The notes beneath the pieces were generated by a model that made no database searches, had not been told where the DNA came from, and was given only the letters and a program-made list of their open reading frames with translations. From Smallanthus sonchifolius (lineage: Eukaryota > Streptophyta > Magnoliopsida > Asterales > Asteraceae), in assembly GCA_023525975.1 (NCBI GenBank), contig CM042034.1, positions 5,091,501 to 5,155,500 of the forward strand: 64,000 nucleotides of DNA, written 5' to 3'. The number at the start of each line of letters is the position of its first letter. Positions within the stretch are counted from its first letter, which is position 1. Positions 1 to 11,774 of the stretch are shown in pieces. A program made the position numbers and the translations under genes.

Positions 1-680
1 CCCAGCATCCCGTGTAAGTCGACCAACATGACTTCCTTAGCGCTATGCGACATCAAACGGCCATGGCTAAGTGAGGGTTCTGCAGATCTGGAAATTGAAT
101 CCTGCAATTGAACTGAAGAGCGATCTGGAAAAAGCGTCGGGAAACCTGAACACGAAGATTCAACCTCGCCGAAAATCCCGATTCCGACGAACCGACAACG
201 TTCGTCGTCTCCTGATGTTTCATCCAAGCGAGAACCATCTTTCGAAATTCCCTGGATTCCGCTCGATCCGCCTCAAATGCTTTCAAAGTCGATTTGATTT
301 CAGCAACATCACGTTGAAGCTGTTGAATCTGCCCTTCCTGAACATCGATCCGAGCAAATGAACGTGTTTCCATGAAAATTGAAAGAGAAAATGGCAGGTC
401 GGACCAATGATAAGGATTAGCTAACAATTAATAGAGAATGATGAAGAAGATTAAGAAGAACATATGGATGATTGTTATTGCAGTGGAATGAAGAAACCAA
501 AAGGGAAAATACGGGGATAACAAGATGATCCAGGGCTGTGCCCTCTCTCACTACAATAGTAGGAGCCTAACAATTCTAACAAACTCTCATATGCCTCACT
601 ATGCCTTATTCTCTCCTACTTATACAACCCCCCATATTACATTTTAGCCCCTTGAGACTACCTATAGCTCATTCCCATCA
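1..680 (-). mobile_element. Truncated LTR retrotransposon: LTR-like segment plus start of gag
   Basis: Read on the minus strand, an LTR-like stretch begins near 680 with TGATGGGAAT, carries a TATA-like TTGTATAAGT near 620 and runs into an open frame at 427-53. That frame has a Met at 373 followed by METRSFARIDVQEG and a heptad-like QIQQLQRDVAEIKSTLKA stretch, then an Arg/Lys-rich helix, a layout I know from the N-terminal Gag region of plant Ty3/gypsy-type elements. The frame stops at 53, and no protease or reverse transcriptase is visible before the window edge, so the copy is truncated or continues degraded outside. It lies upstream of the first visible exon of the ubiquitin protease gene and therefore probably sits in one of its introns. 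The Gag assignment rests on memory of similar annotated proteins, without a domain search. Confidence 0.6.
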
Positions 681-689
681 ATGAACAAT

Positions 690-1056
690 TGTATTATTTG
701 AAAAAATTCAACTTTTTATACTAAAATGATTTCGGTGGTTTTATGCATTAAAAATACACCTTTAGTGACTTTCAACCAGTCTGACCTTCCCTTTTACGCT
801 AATGTTTTTATGTTTCCTATTTGAGGTAAATCAACAAGAAATAAACTCTGTTACCTCAAGTTTTCAATAATACACGATTTTGTTTAATAAATTGATGTGG
901 GAGGGTTTATGCATTAAATATACACTGTCTTGAGTTACTTTTTACCTGCAACCTTTTACTCTAATGTTTTTTTAACCTGTTTGAGCCTGATAGAGATGCA
1001 AAAAATAACCCGAATTAACCCATTCATAACTAAATGAGTTGAAATTGCCACCTCTA
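690..1056. repeat. Fragment of the AGGTGGCAA hAT-like repeat family
   Basis: This stretch carries the family's recognisable internal phrase TTTATGCATTAAATATACAC twice in related form (near 740 and 908) and ends at about 1056 with TTGCCACCTCTAG, the mirror of the family's AGGTGGCAA start. It fills the intron just before the first visible exon of the ubiquitin protease gene. No clean left end or target duplication was found. Confidence 0.55.
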
Positions 1057-1127
1057 GTGCTTAGTTATTACCTTATATCTGCACAACATTTAATAAAACC
1101 ACGTTCCTTCTCTTTTCCATTTGACAG

Positions 1128-4100
1128 GGGCAATACAAATCGACTCTAATTTGTCCTGTATGTGATAAAATCTCAGTTACATTTGACCCTTTCATGTATC
1201 TCTCCTTGCCACTTCAATCAGCCACACCTCGTATAATGACAGTGACAGTTTTTAGCTGTGACGGCAGTTTGGTTCCTGCTACTTGCACAGTAACTGTACC
1301 AAAATTAGGTCGTTCCAGAGACTTGATACAAGCACTTAGCAATGTGTGCTCGTTAAAACAAAATGAGAAAATTCTGCTTGCTGAGGTGAATAATATTTTA
1401 AATTATTTTTTGTTATTGATTGTGAGAACATGTGCATGATATAGGTGGCAAAATGGGCGGACAGGGTAGTGGGTTAGAACGGACCAGGTTGGTTTGTACC
1501 GACCAGAGAACATTTTTTTCTTTTCTTTTTGAATTTTATAAATAAACACTGCTTTTTTATAAACAAACAAACATACCTAGTAAATCCCATAGCCATGCTA
1601 TTGATAGCGTACCTAGAGAGGCTGCTCCCATTGAGACCCCCGGCTCCAAAAACCTACTGTTTTTTTACAAATAATCAGTACAAAAGCCATATTGTTACAT
1701 TAACACTTTGAATACCTTTTGGGAGACTTTCGACCCTGTTAACCCCTTAGAGAAAACTTATAACCCAGATTGACCGTTTACATACAAAGGTTCAATTGCC
1801 ACATCTAGTGCATGATTTTCTGACTATATTAAGTTATGCATTTGTGTTACTCTGAGTAAAAAAACTGTATGTTGCAGATTCAAAATCATGCGATTAATCG
1901 GTTCTTTGAAGACGCACACATGTCTTTATCTTCCATCAAGGATGATGCATGCCTTAGTGCTTACAAAATCCCTAAATTAATGACGAACAACAGATATCTT
2001 CTGTTGGTCAACCGCCGTGAAGACCCGTAAGTTGATGTTTATTTTTGAATGTTTGGACTAAATAGGCCAACTCACAATAACCAAATCCAACTTTTATTAT
2101 CATTATAATACTCTAGGGTTGGGTTGGATCTTGATCAAGTTAAAACCAGCCTAGCCCACGTAAGTTGCAGCCTTACTATTAGTCTGTAAATTGGCTTTGT
2201 TCTATCATTTTCACTCGTCTTGACCCGAACCTGTTTCAAACCATTACCCAACCACCCACCCATCTCTCCACCTCTACTTTTTTATTACTATTTAATTTGT
2301 GTTCTATTCTTTTTTTTTTTTTGTAAAGGCTCCTATATTATTGAAGTTTTCTCAGTATTTCCTTTTGTTATTGTAGTGAAGGAATGTGGAAGCCTCATGG
2401 AACACCACTTGTTTTTCCAATCTCTAATGATGCAACGATTACAAGAGGTGATATCCAGTTAATAGCTAACACAATGCTCTCTCCCATGCTAAAACCCGAG
2501 AACGCTGCTCCCATTACATCATCGGGCCCGCCTTCTGCCACCAACGGTAGCGAAAAAGAATATTCACCTTGCAAGGAAAACGGTGACTCATTAGTCAAAC
2601 TTCCGTTAAAGTTGGTCAATGGAAACAATGACCTGATTGATATCTCAATTGGAGAAGAGAAAACTGTTAACTTGTCTTCATCTTCAATGTCGGTGGTGCT
2701 TTATATTGATTGGTCTCCAGAACTTCTGAATAAATTTGAGATGCGTTATTTGGAAAACTTGCCAGAAGTTTCTAGAAATGGGCACGCACCAAAGAAAACA
2801 CGCGTTGAACCTTTGTCTTTGTACACCTGCATAGAAGCGTTTCTACGTGAGGAACCCTTAGTACCTGAAGACATGTGGTTAGCTTTTTCTTTCAAATCTT
2901 TTGATTGCTGTTTTCTGATATCGGTCCAACGGGTCAATTGGGTAAAATTTTAAAACTTATCTAAAAGGAAGCTGGTCAGAAGTTTCCCAAAGTGTTTTTA
3001 AGTGCTTAAAGCCTTTTAAGTCGCTTAAATGGTAAAATTAGATAGTTATTTTAAGGATATATTTTTGTTTATTTATAACAATTATAAAAAATGGGCAACA
3101 GAATTTTGACATTAAAAAGTCACCCGTTTGATCCGTCACCCAACCCGTATGACCGACACATGTTGCTAGTTCTAATAAATGAGCTTACTCAAACTCAAAT
3201 GCTACCTATGGCCTTCATAACACTTGCAGCATTTCCTTCTTTTGGAAAGATGTTGCAACTGAGAATACCTATTTGTGGGCTATCATATTACAAATAAGTT
3301 GATGGTCGTGGTTTGGGTCAGATATTTTGTCATCTATTAAAGGATACATCAGATATTTTGCAAATAGTGAAAAAAAAAAATTAATTACATTATGTGCCAG
3401 GTAAATAATTTTCTTTGGGATGGAGTAAGTCTGATTTTCTCCCAGTCCCTCAAAATAAAGAACGAAAAGAAAATCCACCATTGTCGTTCTTTGGAACCTA
3501 GTTCAACATTAAAGTAGCAATGTTGACCCATTTACATGTGAATGGGTTAAATAGGGTTTTGTTTTATCTCAAATGGGTCAACTAAAAAATAGCTAAAATG
3601 GGAACGGGTCAAACCAAAGTCTTTTTTAATGCATACAACCTCCTAAATCGTTTTATTCAAGGATTTAGATTATTATTATTATACTATTTTTGTTTTTTTG
3701 TAATAATAGAAATTGGACAAAAACATGTGTGTGGGTCCACCTAACCAATCTGGCCCATTTTGACCCATACTAAATAATTGACCCCGTTACCGTCCTGATC
3801 TACTATCTTGCCAAGTCGTCAGCATTCTTTGTTATCTTAACTATGCTGCTAATATCTTTCGTATTCTTCAGTTTTTGTTTATTTTATTATTGCCTTTTCT
3901 CTTTGAAGGTTTTGCCCTCAATGCAAAGAGCGAAGGCAAGCAAGTAAAAAGTTGGATCTTTGGAGGCTTCCTGAGGTGCTTGTGATCCATTTAAAAAGAT
4001 TCGCGTATAGCAGAACCATGAAAAGTAAACTAGAAACATTGGTCAACTTTCCTATTCATGACTTTGACTTGACCAAATATGTTGCTAACAAAAACAGTAG

Positions 4101-4836
4101 TCATCCTCAAATATATGAACTCTATGCCTTAGCTAATCACTATGGCAACTTGGGAAGTGGCCACTATACTGCACATGTCAAGGTTTGCTCCTCACTTTCC
4201 AGAAATTTACTTATGAATGGGTCGAGTAGGGATATATTATCTCTAACGGGCCCTACAGGCTACCGGTCAAGGAAACGGGTCAAAAGTTTAATACATTCTA
4301 AAACATTTTATTCAAAAATATTTGCTATTACTTGGATAATATAATTTTTCTAATCGTTTGGCACACTAATTAATTATGAACGAATTTTGTGTTTTGACAA
4401 ATAGTGTTTTGGGTCAATCCAGTCTGACCCGTACCCGTTTTGACCCATTACCCAACTCATTTCCACCTCTATCTGGAACACCTGTAGCCTGTAGGGGATA
4501 ACCTTGGAACAAATGGCCGACTGGAAGGTCACAAACTCGAGTCATAGGGGGTGTCTGGATATCTTAATTAATCAAAATCAGATAATTAAGTGTAATAAAA
4601 CTCACTTGTAATAGCACTTATTCTGGGTTTAATTTTTTTAATTTTGTTGCATGCAGCTTATTCATGAGAACAAGTGGTACAACTTTGATGATAACCATGT
4701 TTCAGCCATTGGTGAAGATGATGTGAGGTCAAATGCTGCTTATGTGTTATTCTACAGGAAGGCGAAAACTGATGATGCTCCGCTAAGCAGTGGAGCTCAT
4801 TCTTCATCAGCTCAAAACTTTTCCTTTTTCAGATGA
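1128..4836 (+). CDS. Ubiquitin-specific protease (plant UBP5/8-11 type), 3' part only
   Basis: The product is a deubiquitinating cysteine protease of the USP family, which removes ubiquitin from conjugates. Five exons are readable: 1128-1385, 1878-2026, 2377-2877, 3909-4182 and 4657-4836, together 453 residues to a TGA stop. The first exon reads GQYKSTLICPVCDKISVTFD and the fourth begins WFCPQCKERRQ; these two CPxC pairs are the zinc-binding knuckle of the USP fingers region. LDLWRLPEVLVIHLKRFAYS follows, then the His box NHYGNLGSGHYTAH and the third-residue box WYNFDDNHV. The Cys box and the N-terminal DUSP-type region must lie upstream of the window. The roughly 160-residue exon at 2377-2877 is the poorly conserved insert of this subgroup. 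Large introns are filled with hAT-like repeats. The family call is firm; which paralogue (UBP5, 8, 9, 10 or 11) cannot be settled from this half. Confidence 0.9.
1441..1808. mobile_element. hAT-like MITE with 8-bp target duplication
   Basis: The element starts ATAGGTGGCAAAATGGG and ends TTGCCACATCTAG, which are near inverted copies. TGCATGAT stands immediately before it (1433-1440) and immediately after it (1809-1816), an 8-bp duplication as made by hAT transposases. It has no coding capacity. It lies in an intron of the ubiquitin protease gene and is the best-defined copy of the repeat family that recurs across the window. Confidence 0.8.
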
Positions 4837-5841
4837 TATCGGTATGTTCGTATGCTTATTCACAAAAGTTTCTAGTTCAAGATGAGGCCAGATTGATGTT
4901 TCTCAAGAATTTACACAAAAACTAAGATGGTTTTGCAGGTTTGAAAGATTCTAGAGACTAAAATATTTCAAGTAACTGGATGTTTTTATAACTGATTAAA
5001 TTTGCTGGGATTTTTTCTGACTTATTTCCTGCATAATTTCTTTTATTTCTTTCTTTTTTTCCTTATATTTTATAGTGTAACTTGGTGTGGGTGAGAAAAT
5101 ATTGGTGCCATTATATTAGGTGGCAAATTGGGCAAATGTTTAACATTGGCAAGACCAAGCTTGGTGCTGCAAACACCCATCTTTTTTTTTCAATTTCATT
5201 TATTATTAGTGTATTAAATATGATATTATTAGAATAAACTTTGGATTAGATGCAAATCGGTCAAATTGCCATCTCTAATTTAGAGTCGTTGTGACTTGTT
5301 AATACATTTATTGAGAATGATATGGTGATTCTTGCAAGACACTTCTCCATTCCCAACAAAGTTATAGGTTTCTTGTATGATATCCATTATGTGACCATTG
5401 TAACTAGGGGCGTAGACGAGACGAGTCAAAGCTCGCCTAAGCTCAAATTCGGCTGGTTTCGAACTTTATTTATAAAGTTTGAGCTCAGCTCGTTAATAAT
5501 TTTCTAGCTTTAGCTCAATTTGTTTATTATTATTAAATACTTAATTATTTTTATATTTATTATTATTATAATTAAAATTTAAAGTATATAGAAAAATATA
5601 TATTTTGTTCAATATTTTATATATAATATAAAAGTCATTATATTTATATGAATAAAAAGGCTTGTTAATCTTGCGAGCTTAGTCAAGCTTAATATAAAAC
5701 CCAGGCTCGAGCTTGATTATTAAAGAGCTTCAATTTATGCTCGGGCTTATTTAAGCTCGACTCGATTCAAACATTTAATGAGTCAATATTAAGTAACTCA
5801 CGAACGGCTTTACATCTGCAATTATAGTCAATAATTTCTCA

Positions 5842-5913
5842 TATAATTGTCTCATGTGATTGTATTTGCTTTTTTACTATAATTGTCTCATGTGATTGTA
5901 TTTGCTTTTTTAC
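5842..5913. repeat. Two-copy 36-bp tandem duplication
   Basis: TATAATTGTCTCATGTGATT and the following sixteen bases occur at 5842 and again, identical, at 5878. The identity suggests a recent slippage event. Confidence 0.85.
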
Positions 5914-6096
5914 ATTTAGTAATTGTAGGTGAAGGTGGTTTGCGTTTAATAATAAAATAACTTACCATAAGAGTGTTTTTCGCAATGGTCATTGAACTAT
6001 TATTCGACTCCCATCGGTTTGGTGAGCCTACTATTATTTATAAATTTTAAAATTAGTTATAAAAAATAGTTCAAATGAATCGACGGTTACTTGGTA

Positions 6097-6382
6097 ATTT
6101 AGAGGTGTACAAATCGGTTTTTTAAACTCAACCAGTTTAAAACCAAACCGATTTGGTTAACAAAAGTCAAAACCGGATTGATTTGAAATTGGTTTGAGGG
6201 GGGAGTGGACCGGTTTTGACTAGTTTTAAATTGTTTGAAACCAGTTTTTGAAGGGGTTTTGATCAGTTCGGTTTGGTTTAAAACGGTTTTAAATCGACGG
6301 TTTGAACAAACAGGTTTAACAATCGGTTTGGGTCGATTTGAAAACTTGTTTGAGATCCTAAACCGGTTTTTTGTGCACCTCT
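6097..6382. mobile_element. hAT-like MITE (AGAGGTGTACAAATCGG family) with 8-bp target duplication
   Basis: The inner ends are AGAGGTGTACAAATCGG (6101) and CCGGTTTTTTGTGCACCTCT (to 6382), imperfect inverted repeats. ACTTGGTA occurs at 6089-6096 and again at 6383-6390, matching an 8-bp hAT-type target duplication. The interior is made of repeated AACCGGTTTTAAA-type words and does not code. Confidence 0.7.
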
Positions 6383-6600
6383 ACTTGGTATTCAAATGAC
6401 CTAACACATTTTAATATCTATATAATTTTAAGAAATAGACAACAAAATATTGATATTATTATTATTATTGGTACACTTAAACACAAGTGTCGATGTCCTT
6501 TGCCAATGATCACTTTCCCCTCACTTTGGTCAAATGGCAAAACTCACCTCAAACTTTGAAAAATGTCAGTTTGATCCCCTAAAACTTTTAAAGTTTCGAG

Positions 6601-6693
6601 TTTATCCTATATATATATATATATGTATATCTGATTTTTCCTTAATAAATTTTACGTTTGTTTGTTTGTTTATTTGTTTTCTTGACGTCCCAG

Positions 6694-6731
<38 letters not shown>
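6601..6731. repeat. AT microsatellites
   Basis: Two TA/AT dinucleotide runs (about 6607-6625 and 6692-6731) flank a TTTG-rich stretch. No other function is apparent. Confidence 0.9.
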
Positions 6732-6733
<2 letters not shown>

Positions 6734-8934
6734 AAACGGAGTCGTATTCAAGATAACGTATTTTTAGGTATCGTGTGTTATATCGACTAATGGTGACGTG
6801 CTGGTACCATGAAGAATAAGACCGACTCGGACCGAAAAACATCGATACCATTGTCTAATTGTCTTTTATCTATGTTTTGATCTCAACAACCGATTCATCG
6901 TAACTTCATATGTTTGTTATGTATTTAACTATGATTTCTTTTTGTGTTTAGCCGTATTAATGTCACTGTCTTAACTGTTTAAGGTCAGCTTCCCGCCATG
7001 GAACGCATGGCAAAATTTATAGTTATTACTATTTGCTAAATATAACCTTTAGGGTTATGGTTAACAACTAATTTATACATTATTAATTAAACCATAGTTT
7101 TAGATAATCAAGTATTTATATAAACAATAAGAAAACAAATATAAAATTGATGTTAACCATGATCTTAATTAAAGGCAAGGACGGACGGACGGACGGACGG
7201 TTGAACAATTTGATTACGTGCTTACTTTTTTTTGTTGTTATTTTGGCAATTCATCAAACGTGTTGCCTTCTATATTTACAACTTGCAAGATATATAAAAA
7301 AATATATAATCTTGAAATGGTATTATTTCGTTGATTTTAACCGCAATACTTAACAAAATTTATTATTATTATTGTCGTATCAATACAATAGTTCCAAAGG
7401 ACTACATTAATGTAATTGACTAATTATAATTTACAAGTCATTGTTTTAGAGTTATTTTTTTGTGTACATGAGAGTGAAATTATTTTTGTTGGATATATGG
7501 TTAGGGATGTTAAATGAACCCGAATCTTATGGGTAAACTCGTAACCCAAAATATTTGGGACGGGTGTTTAAGTATGAGATTAGTTTTAAAAAATTTCAAG
7601 GATATGGGATGAGTATGATATTAGGTGACGTCCGACCTGATTTCCCGAAACATACCCGTAAACATTTTCTTTTTATTTTATTTTCATTTGTTCTTTGGTA
7701 ATATCAATTAATCCACTAAACTTTAGTTTTTATATTTCTAATTCCTTGGGTAGTTAAACTATTTAAAATTTAAAATAGTAAGAAAATTATTTGGAAATCT
7801 CAACATGTAATTTTTAACAAACTAACGGGTATACCGTATACGTGATATCCAACGGGTTTGAACACGATTTTACAACCGGGTATAGGACTGAGATTACCAA
7901 TACTCATCTCATTGTCATATTTAGTTTTTAATAATTAATAAGAAGTTTGAGTAATACTAATATACTTAGAATATTCATGTCAGCTTATTTATCTCTATCC
8001 CTATAATTTAACTAAATATTACATTTTTTTTCAAATTTATCTTTAAATTTGTTTTAACCCCCCACATCTCATTCTCTATCTCACTCACACACTTATTTTA
8101 TTATTTTTTTTTCTTTCTTACACAAAAAAAATTATAGAGGTTAATGAAAATGGATCTCTATAATTAGATATTCTCTATTTACTAAACTATAAAATTTAAA
8201 TATACAGATAGAGATAAAGATCCTGATGCAAGTTCAAAATAAAAGAAAACTATAAATAATAAGAATAAAGATGAATATATAGATCTTGATGTGAATGCTC
8301 TTATTCTTACAATTAAAAATTATCTAAACAATTTCTGGTCGAGTTTTGCTCTCTTTCATAGATTAGACGAACATCAAATTCATCTTTGGAAGATCCTTCC
8401 ATAAGAACAAACACTTCAAAACATGCATGATGAACAAATGGAAGCAACCAAAGACCATTTTTAATTATTCTTTAACGTTCGTATCAGACGAGAGTAATCT
8501 AATATTATATTAATTTTGGTTAACTATTACGTTTAGTTTAATAAATAAACTAATGACAACATTTTATTAATATCCAACCATCTAAAATGTTTCCACTATC
8601 TAATAACTAGTGAAACTAAAGATAATCGAAATTAGTAAATTCATATGTCAACCTATAAAAAAAAGAAGTTATATTTCGTTTTGCACAACCATGATATTGA
8701 TGTATAAATTATTTTATTGGCATTTAAAGATATTTTGGAATAATGGATAGTTAAGTGTGTATATATATATATATATATATATCCATGACATAAAACAAAT
8801 AATTAAACCAAGTCAACTCCACCAATTCCCAAGTATAGATCATATAAAATACATGTATGCATTTTCAAACATGTTCTATCTATCATCACCCACCCACGAC
8901 TTTGCCCTTCTTCACCACCACCATCACCACCACC

Positions 8935-11361
8935 ATGATGAGATTACTCATAAATCTTCCATTTTTGGTGATCTTAGCATGTAATCATCTTTCATTGCAT
9001 ATGATCCATGCACAAACAACCCAAGATTCATGTAGTTCCAACATAAATCTTGCAAATCTCAATGGTCCAATCTCTTTTGACACTTCGTCTCTCAATTGCT
9101 TCCGTGTCTGGACATCTGAAGATTTTATTCTTAGAGTAAGCTTCTTCAATCTTCATACATGGCTTTTGTATCCAGTGACAGAACCGAAACTTTTCAGTCG
9201 AATGGTCATCATAACGTTCTCATATACTGACTACAACTAAAAGTTCTAACTCATGTTTTGTTTTAAAAGAAATTCTACTTTCATATATAAAAGATGGATA
9301 AATTGTGCGACTGGAGGGTCAGTAGACCCTCTTGACCCTCCCATGGTTCTACCCCTTATTATGTGTGTTTAGGTGTACAACTCATTAACCATTGATTATA
9401 TGCTCTTATTATTCCTTTATCAGTATTCACAAGCCGGTCCTAGTTTGTGGAACTTTGTGTTATCGACACCAAACACGAATTCGTATATCGGAATGGGGTT
9501 TTCACCTAACGGGGGTATGGTTGGGTCAAGTGCCATTGTGGGTTGGGTGGCTAGAGATGGTACAACCAACATGAAAAGGTATTTCCTCGGTGGTCAAACC
9601 CCAAGTCAAGTGTTGGAGGGTCAAGGAGACCTTCAAATTCTAGGAAACACATCATCCATCTTTGTAGATTCGTCAAGGATCTACATGGCGTTTCAGTTGG
9701 TTATAGACCAACCAAAACAACGGCTCGTGTATGCGGTAGGGGACAACAACAATCCCCCTCCAGGCACGCCGAGCTATCGCTTGATTCAACATAGGAATCA
9801 AATCGCGATTAGATTCAACTATGCATCGGGTAAATCTCTATCCAAACCGAGCCATTTTGTGGGCAAATAGCATGACATGGTCTAGGATAGGCTTGTTTAA
9901 CAAGTTGTGTTTACGGGTTGAACCCAAAAGTTTTACACTAACTCGAACATGACACGAATTTGAAAATCGTGTCAAACACATGAACTTGTACATGACACGT
10001 GTATTCTCAAGTTGGCATGAACAACACGACTGGTTTAACCTAAAAAAATATATATAACTTTTTTTTTGCATATTAATATTTAAAATTACAAGTTTATATA
10101 TATATATTTAAAACAATTAGGTTTAAACTATGTCCATTTGTATTTGAACCTTTAATTTTTCACCTAAATAGTTTAATTTATAAAATAACACACACACACA
10201 CACATAAACGTGTTCGACCAAAAACTGACTCGGACCCGTTTAGAATAAACCCAACGAATTTTATATTAAAATCATGTCGTGTCAAAAATTCACTCCCCAA
10301 ATCTAGGATTAAAGATTTTGTATCTCGACTTGTTTAGCTTAAAATTCTGATATTGTCGGATATGCTTATCGCGTTACAGGTCAAGGTAGCCAAACTAAGG
10401 CCCCTTACTCGAACTTGAAGAGGGCTCATGGAATCTTGAACATGGTGGCATGGGGCATGTTGATCCCTATTGGTGCGGCGGTTGCGCGTTATTTGAAGCA
10501 TTTGGACCCGTTGTGGTTTTACTTGCATTCGGGGATTCAGTCATTAGGGTTTGTTCTTGGATTAGCAGGCGTGATTGCGGGAATCGTGTTAGATGATCGT
10601 ATCGAAGCTAATGTTGGAAAGCACAAAGCACTTGGAATAACCATTCTTGTACTTGGTTGTCTTCAGGTTACCATGTTATCCATCTCTTTGTTGGTTTATT
10701 TGGTTACAATCGCGAGGGTGTGGGTTGTCATATCCAGACTGTTTAATAAGCATGTCGTGTTTGGGTTGACATTAACCTGTTTAATTAAACGGGTCGTATT
10801 CGAGTTGACCTGTTTAACCCGTTTAATTAAATGGGTTGACGCACCAACCTGTTTAACTAAACACATCGACCTACTAACCCGTTTAACCATTTTGTTACAA
10901 CCCACCAGCCTAATTAACACGTTGGCAACTTGATTATTACCCACCAACCCGTTTTGCCACGTTTGGATAAATGGGCTAGACAGGTCGTCTTCGAGTTACA
11001 CGATTTTAAGTATGTGCGGATTATGGCTGATGTTTTTTACACGAATTAAATGTGGATCATATTCAGGTTGAATAATTCAACCAACCAACCTACCAACCTG
11101 ATACGATTGACAGCCCTAGTTTTCTTACAGGTTCTAGCTGGATTGGTCCGTCCTTCCGTAGATGCGAAACCGAGGAAATACTGGAACTGGTATCATCACC
11201 TTGCAGGAACTCTTATAATATTGCTTGCGATTGCGAATATTTTCTACGGAATCCATCTAGCTAAGCCGGGAAGGTCATGGAATGCCATTTTTGGCCTTTT
11301 TCTTGCAATATATTTTATAATCACAATGATTTTAGAAGTTAGGATGTTACGGAAAAAATAG
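8935..11361 (+). CDS. DOMON and cytochrome b561 domain-containing membrane protein
   Basis: This is a plant membrane haem protein thought to pass electrons from cytosolic ascorbate across the membrane. Four exons (8935-9135, 9424-9829, 10380-10666, 11131-11361) encode 374 residues, the usual size. The start is the first of two adjacent ATGs, which opens a hydrophobic signal peptide of about 25 residues ending near MIHAQ. Residues about 35-200 form the secreted DOMON domain (FRVWTSEDFILR, NSYIGMGFS). The C-terminal part has five predicted membrane segments and the four expected haem histidines: RAHG (about 219), YLHSG (252), GKHKALG (284) and WYHHLAG (320-321). The protein ends in a basic MLRKK tail. 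Introns 2 and 3 contain hAT-related repeats (ACACGA and AACGGGT words, ending GACAGCCCTAG near 11117). A relic of the last exon lies 3.6 kb downstream, at 14946. The family call is firm; the natural electron acceptor is unknown. Confidence 0.93.
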
Positions 11362-11774
11362 ATTAAGTTAGGTTTCATACTTTCATGTTTGGAGGTGAAA
11401 TATCAATTATTATTGTTTTTTATGCTTATATGCTGATTGTTATCCGTGTAATCTTAGGATGTGGGAAATACTTCCTTTAATTACTTTTCTTGATAAATGA
11501 TTTTTAATTGTTATTTTTTATTTTATACAAGTTTTGTGCATTCCATTTTATAAAAAGAATAGTTTTTGTAATAAGCGTGGTAAAAAACTATTGAAGTTAA
11601 ACAAATACTAGGTGATGAAAATGTCACGTGCCAAGTAAACAGTTATTTTAACATTTTTGATGGTGTGACATGTTGTCATGTGTACTGTTATATAATTAAA
11701 ATAAAAATTTATATTACGTGTATAACTTATCAAAACCCTAAAAAATAAATAATAGAAAATTACTTAGTCAATAA
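11362..11774 (+). other. Downstream region of the b561 gene
   Basis: This probably contains the 3' untranslated region in its first 100-150 bases. The remainder is AT-rich and shows nothing recognisable apart from AT runs where the hAT relic begins. Confidence 0.5.

Larger units (their letters stand above)
4837..8934. other. Intergenic spacer with repeats
   Basis: I see no gene here. The stretch holds an AGGTGGCAA-family fragment (5098-5276), a GAGCTC/AAGCTCGA-rich repeat (about 5405-5815), an hAT-like MITE (6097-6382), AT microsatellites, a short GGAC repeat (7180-7200) and a degenerate ACGGGT repeat (about 7500-7915). The last few hundred bases before 8935 should contain the promoter of the b561 gene; the AT run at 8757-8782 prevents a confident TATA call. 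Confidence 0.6.

Noticed and set aside
2746..2937. Minus-strand frame over the UBP insert exon
   Set aside because: It is antisense to a spliced coding exon and has no recognisable motif.
8757..8984. His-repeat frame before the b561 start
   Set aside because: The His run comes from a CACCAC leader sequence in another frame; the b561 signal peptide explains the region.
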